Origin: Thermoleophilia bacterium
GTDB taxonomy: Bacteria > Actinomycetota > Thermoleophilia > RBG-16-64-13
NCBI GenBank assembly: GCA_027493445.1
Contig: JAOSKU010000001.1
Span: forward strand, 62,001 to 126,000
Reading direction: 5' to 3'
Length of the DNA: 64,000 nucleotides
In this document: positions 61,900-64,000 of the stretch, in pieces
How positions within the stretch are numbered: the stretch's first letter is position 1
Layout of the letters: each line of letters begins with the position of its first letter
Position numbers and translations under genes: made by a program
Notes under the pieces: generated by a model
What the model saw: the letters and a program-made list of their open reading frames with translations, nothing else
Database searches by the model: none
What the model was told of the DNA's origin: nothing

Positions 61900-61970
61900 G
61901 GATTCTCTCCCGAACTGCGACCTGCCGGTGCGCCCGGTGCTCGGGGTCCAGCCTGTGCTACCTTCTGAGC

Positions 61971-62849
61971 ATGCGCTATCACGGCACGGTCATCCGGCCC
62001 CCCAGTGAGGCCGACAGCCTCATCCTCCAGGTCACTTACGGCTGCTCACACGGCGCCTGCGACTTCTGTGGCACGTACCTCGACAAGCCCTTCCGCGCGC
62101 GGCCCTTCGCCCAGATCGTCGAGGATGTCACCGGCCTCCCCGCCCATGCGAAAGCGGCGGTAAACCGCGTCTTCCTGGCCGACGGTGACGCGGTGATCCT
62201 GCCCCAGAGGCGTCTGCTCGAAATTCTCGAACTGCTATACCGCGAGCTCCCGCATGTGGAGCGTGTCAGCGCGTACGCCACCGCCCAGGCCCTGCTGCGC
62301 AAGGAGGTCGGCCAGCTGGCCGCGTTGCGCGACCAGGGCCTGAGCCTGCTCTATCTCGGACTCGAGTCGGGCGACGACGGCACCCTGGCCGCGTACAACA
62401 AGGGCGTGACCGGCTCTCAGCAGATCGAAGCCTGCGATCGGGCCCACGCGGCCGGTCTGGCCCTGTCGCTCACCACCATCCTGGGGATGGCCGGAGAGCG
62501 GCGCTCCCTGGAGCACGCCCGAGCCACAGGTGCGGCGCTTTCGCGCATCGATCCGGCTTTCATCGGGGTCCTGAGTCTCATGGTGGTCGATGGCACGCCG
62601 CTCGCCCATAGGGTGCGGCAGGGTGTGTTCGCGGTGCCGGGACCCTGGGTGATGCTACGGGAGCTGCGGGAGCTGATCGCGACCATTGAGGTGAGCGGGG
62701 CCCTCTTCCGGTCGAACCACGCCTCGAACTACCTGCCCGTGGGCGGGCGGCTGCCCGAGGACAAGGGGCGCATGCTGGCCGCCCTGGACGGGGCGCTGAA
62801 AACCCCGCAGATGGTATCCCTGAGACCGGAGTCCTGGAGGGCGTTGTAG
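61971..62849 (+). CDS. Radical SAM protein of unknown substrate
   Basis: A 292-residue protein with cluster cysteines C25, C30 and C33 (TYGCSHGACDFCGTYLDKPF), a CX4CX2C spacing used by one radical SAM subgroup. Other features: VFLADGDAVILPQRRLLEIL, LLYLGLESGDDGTLAAYNKG, LSLTTILGMAGERRSLEHAR and the C-terminal SNHASNYLPVGGRLPEDKGR. These match a widespread, uncharacterised family sometimes annotated as coproporphyrinogen oxidase-like. ATG 61971 gives the core; there is no good ribosome binding site. The next gene starts 3 bp later. Confidence 0.85.
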   Translation: MRYHGTVIRPPSEADSLILQVTYGCSHGACDFCGTYLDKPFRARPFAQIVEDVTGLPAHAKAAVNRVFLADGDAVILPQRRLLEILELLYRELPHVERVSAYATAQALLRKEVGQLAALRDQGLSLLYLGLESGDDGTLAAYNKGVTGSQQIEACDRAHAAGLALSLTTILGMAGERRSLEHARATGAALSRIDPAFIGVLSLMVVDGTPLAHRVRQGVFAVPGPWVMLRELRELIATIEVSGALFRSNHASNYLPVGGRLPEDKGRMLAALDGALKTPQMVSLRPESWRAL

Positions 62850-62852
62850 GCG

Positions 62853-63928
62853 ATGACTGAGCAGCGGGCGAACAACCCCGAGCCTTACGAGCGCCTCGCC
62901 GGGCTGCGGCTGGCGGTGGACGGCCACCGACTCGAGATCAAGCGGCAAGAGGTATCGAGCGGCTTCACCCGGGTGACGACGGTCGTGACCCTGAACGGCG
63001 GGAGCGCCGAAGGCGTGGGGGAGGATGTCACCTACGAGGCCGAAACTCACGATGCTGTGCTGGCCGAGCGCGCGTCCTGGGATCTCTCGGGTGAGCTCAG
63101 CCTCGCCGAGTTTTCACAGCGCTTGGAGGACCTCCTGCCGGCGGAAGAGCTGCCCTACTCTCGCTGGGCCTTCGAGGCTGCGGCCCTGGATCTCGCTCTG
63201 CGGCAGGCGGGGTTGAACCTCGCCGAGGTTCTGGTGAGGCCCTTGCGACCGGTGCGCTTCGTCCTTTCCACCCGCCTCGACCCGCCCCCGTCGGATGCGC
63301 TTCTGCGTGCCTGGCTGGAGGTGCAGCCGGGGCTGGAGTTCAAGCTCGATCCGCAGAGCACCTGGGGCTCCAAGCTTTTCGGCGCGCTGAGCGACCTCGG
63401 TCGGGTGCGGGTGCTCGACTTGAAGGGCGCATACAAGGGCACGCCGGTCGATCAGCCCTTCGATGCTCAGCTGTACCGGCGGGTCAAGGAGACGGCGCTG
63501 GCCGCTCCCCGCGGTGCCACGTACATCGAGGACCCGGCTCCCACCCCCAGGGCCTGGCGGCGCTGGCCGGCGCCGAGGACCGCATTAGCTGGGACGCGGT
63601 CATCCACTCGGTCGACGACATCCGCGGACTCCCTTTCCCACCCGGGGCCATCAACATAAAGCCGTCCCGCTTCGGCTCGTGGCGCCGACTGTTGGATGCC
63701 ATCGCCTACTGTGAGGCGCGCGGCATCCATGTGTACGGCGGTGGGCAGTTCGAGCTAGGGCCGGGGCGCGACCAGATTCAAGCTCTGGCCTCGCTCTTCT
63801 ACGCCGGCTCGGCCAACGACGTGGCCCCCAGGGAGTACAATCATGGGCCCCCGCGCCCCGGATTGCCCGCGAGCCCCTTGCGGCCGGCGGATCCGCCGGC
63901 CGCGGGTTTCCGTTTTACCGGAACCTGA
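62853..63928 (+). CDS. Enolase-superfamily protein, frameshifted
   Basis: The N-terminal part (RLAVDGHRLEIKRQEVSSGF, GEDVTYEAETHDA, AFEAAALDLALRQAGLNLAE) and the barrel with EFKLDPQSTW, VLDLKGAYKG and YIEDPAPTP recall the mandelate racemase/o-succinylbenzoate synthase group. The second frame gives GLAALAGAEDRISWDAV, INIKPSRFGSWRRLLDAIAY and HVYGGGQFELGPGRDQIQAL. The break is in the C-run 63547-63551; one more C restores PAPTPQGLAALAG. Reaction is not certain: epimerase or dehydratase-type members look alike. It is 3 bp downstream of the radical SAM gene. A perfect palindrome GCGGCCGGCG/CGCCGGCCGC lies in its last codons. Confidence 0.75.
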
Positions 63929-64000
63929 GGCGGGGGAGAAGCTCGACGTCTGTACAGGGTGGCGGGTGCTGTGGTCTGCCACCACGCCTCTTGGCGGAAT

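Noticed and set aside
63880-63903. Perfect palindrome with GATC loop as a terminator
   Set aside because: It lies within the last codons of the enolase-superfamily gene as reconstructed; it could still act as one but I cannot separate the roles.
1-64000. CRISPR arrays, rRNA genes, integrases or transposases, and a RamA-like corrinoid reactivase
   Set aside because: None was found. No regular spaced repeat arrays or recombinase motifs are visible, and no ferredoxin-type activator follows any methyltransferase.

Overview
The window is high-GC bacterial DNA, probably from an uncultured actinobacterial-type lineage. Evidence for this is many GTG starts with GTGA stop/start overlaps, a BldD-like regulator, a group III phosphofructokinase with the pyrophosphate-type signature, and an LPXTG-like sorting signal. 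The lineage is an inference; no rRNA is present. About a dozen genes are broken by one-base indels in homopolymers, which looks more like consensus error than decay.

Layout. 1-5.7 kb: trp genes (trpD end, trpC, trpF, trpB, trpA) with a universal stress protein and CorA inserted. 5.8-11.3 kb: BldD-like regulator, small surface protein, O-antigen ligase-like protein, PPi-type phosphofructokinase, lipoprotein, tRNA-Leu. 11.5-24.5 kb: a hydantoinase/oxoprolinase pair, a peptide-type ABC importer, a CocE-like hydrolase and a PucR-type regulator. 24.7-58.4 kb: a large methylamine island. 58.4-64 kb: VapBC-like module, MoxR/VWA pair, a broken YwiC-like gene, a radical SAM protein and an enolase-superfamily protein.

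The methylamine island is the centre of interest. It carries a full pyrrolysine (Pyl) cassette: tRNA-Pyl with anticodon CUA, split pyrrolysyl-tRNA synthetase (pylSn, pylSc), and pylB, pylC, pylD. Six methyltransferase genes contain an in-frame UAG at the family's Pyl position: two mttB (trimethylamine), two mtbB (dimethylamine), two mtmB (monomethylamine). Six free-standing corrinoid proteins, a zinc UroD-fold methyltransferase of the MtaA/MtbA type, two MttB homologues without UAG, two APC permeases and one sodium-solute symporter complete the set. Together they would take trimethylamine stepwise to ammonia, loading methyl groups onto corrinoid proteins for transfer to a carrier. A corrinoid reactivase (RamA-like) is not in the window.

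The most unusual item is at 57199-58353: one ORF fusing an Lrp/AsnC regulator (HTH plus RAM domain) to a complete methylamine-type corrinoid protein. It is a plausible one-component sensor of corrinoid or methylation state. A free-standing close paralogue of its regulator half follows the pyl operon. Other notable points are an eight-gene membrane operon with four tiny unknown membrane proteins divergent from mtmCB, a shared promoter plus TCTAGA-centred element at two operons, two near-identical segmental duplications whose mtmB copies carry complementary lesions, and a MITE-like repeat abutting gene stop codons.
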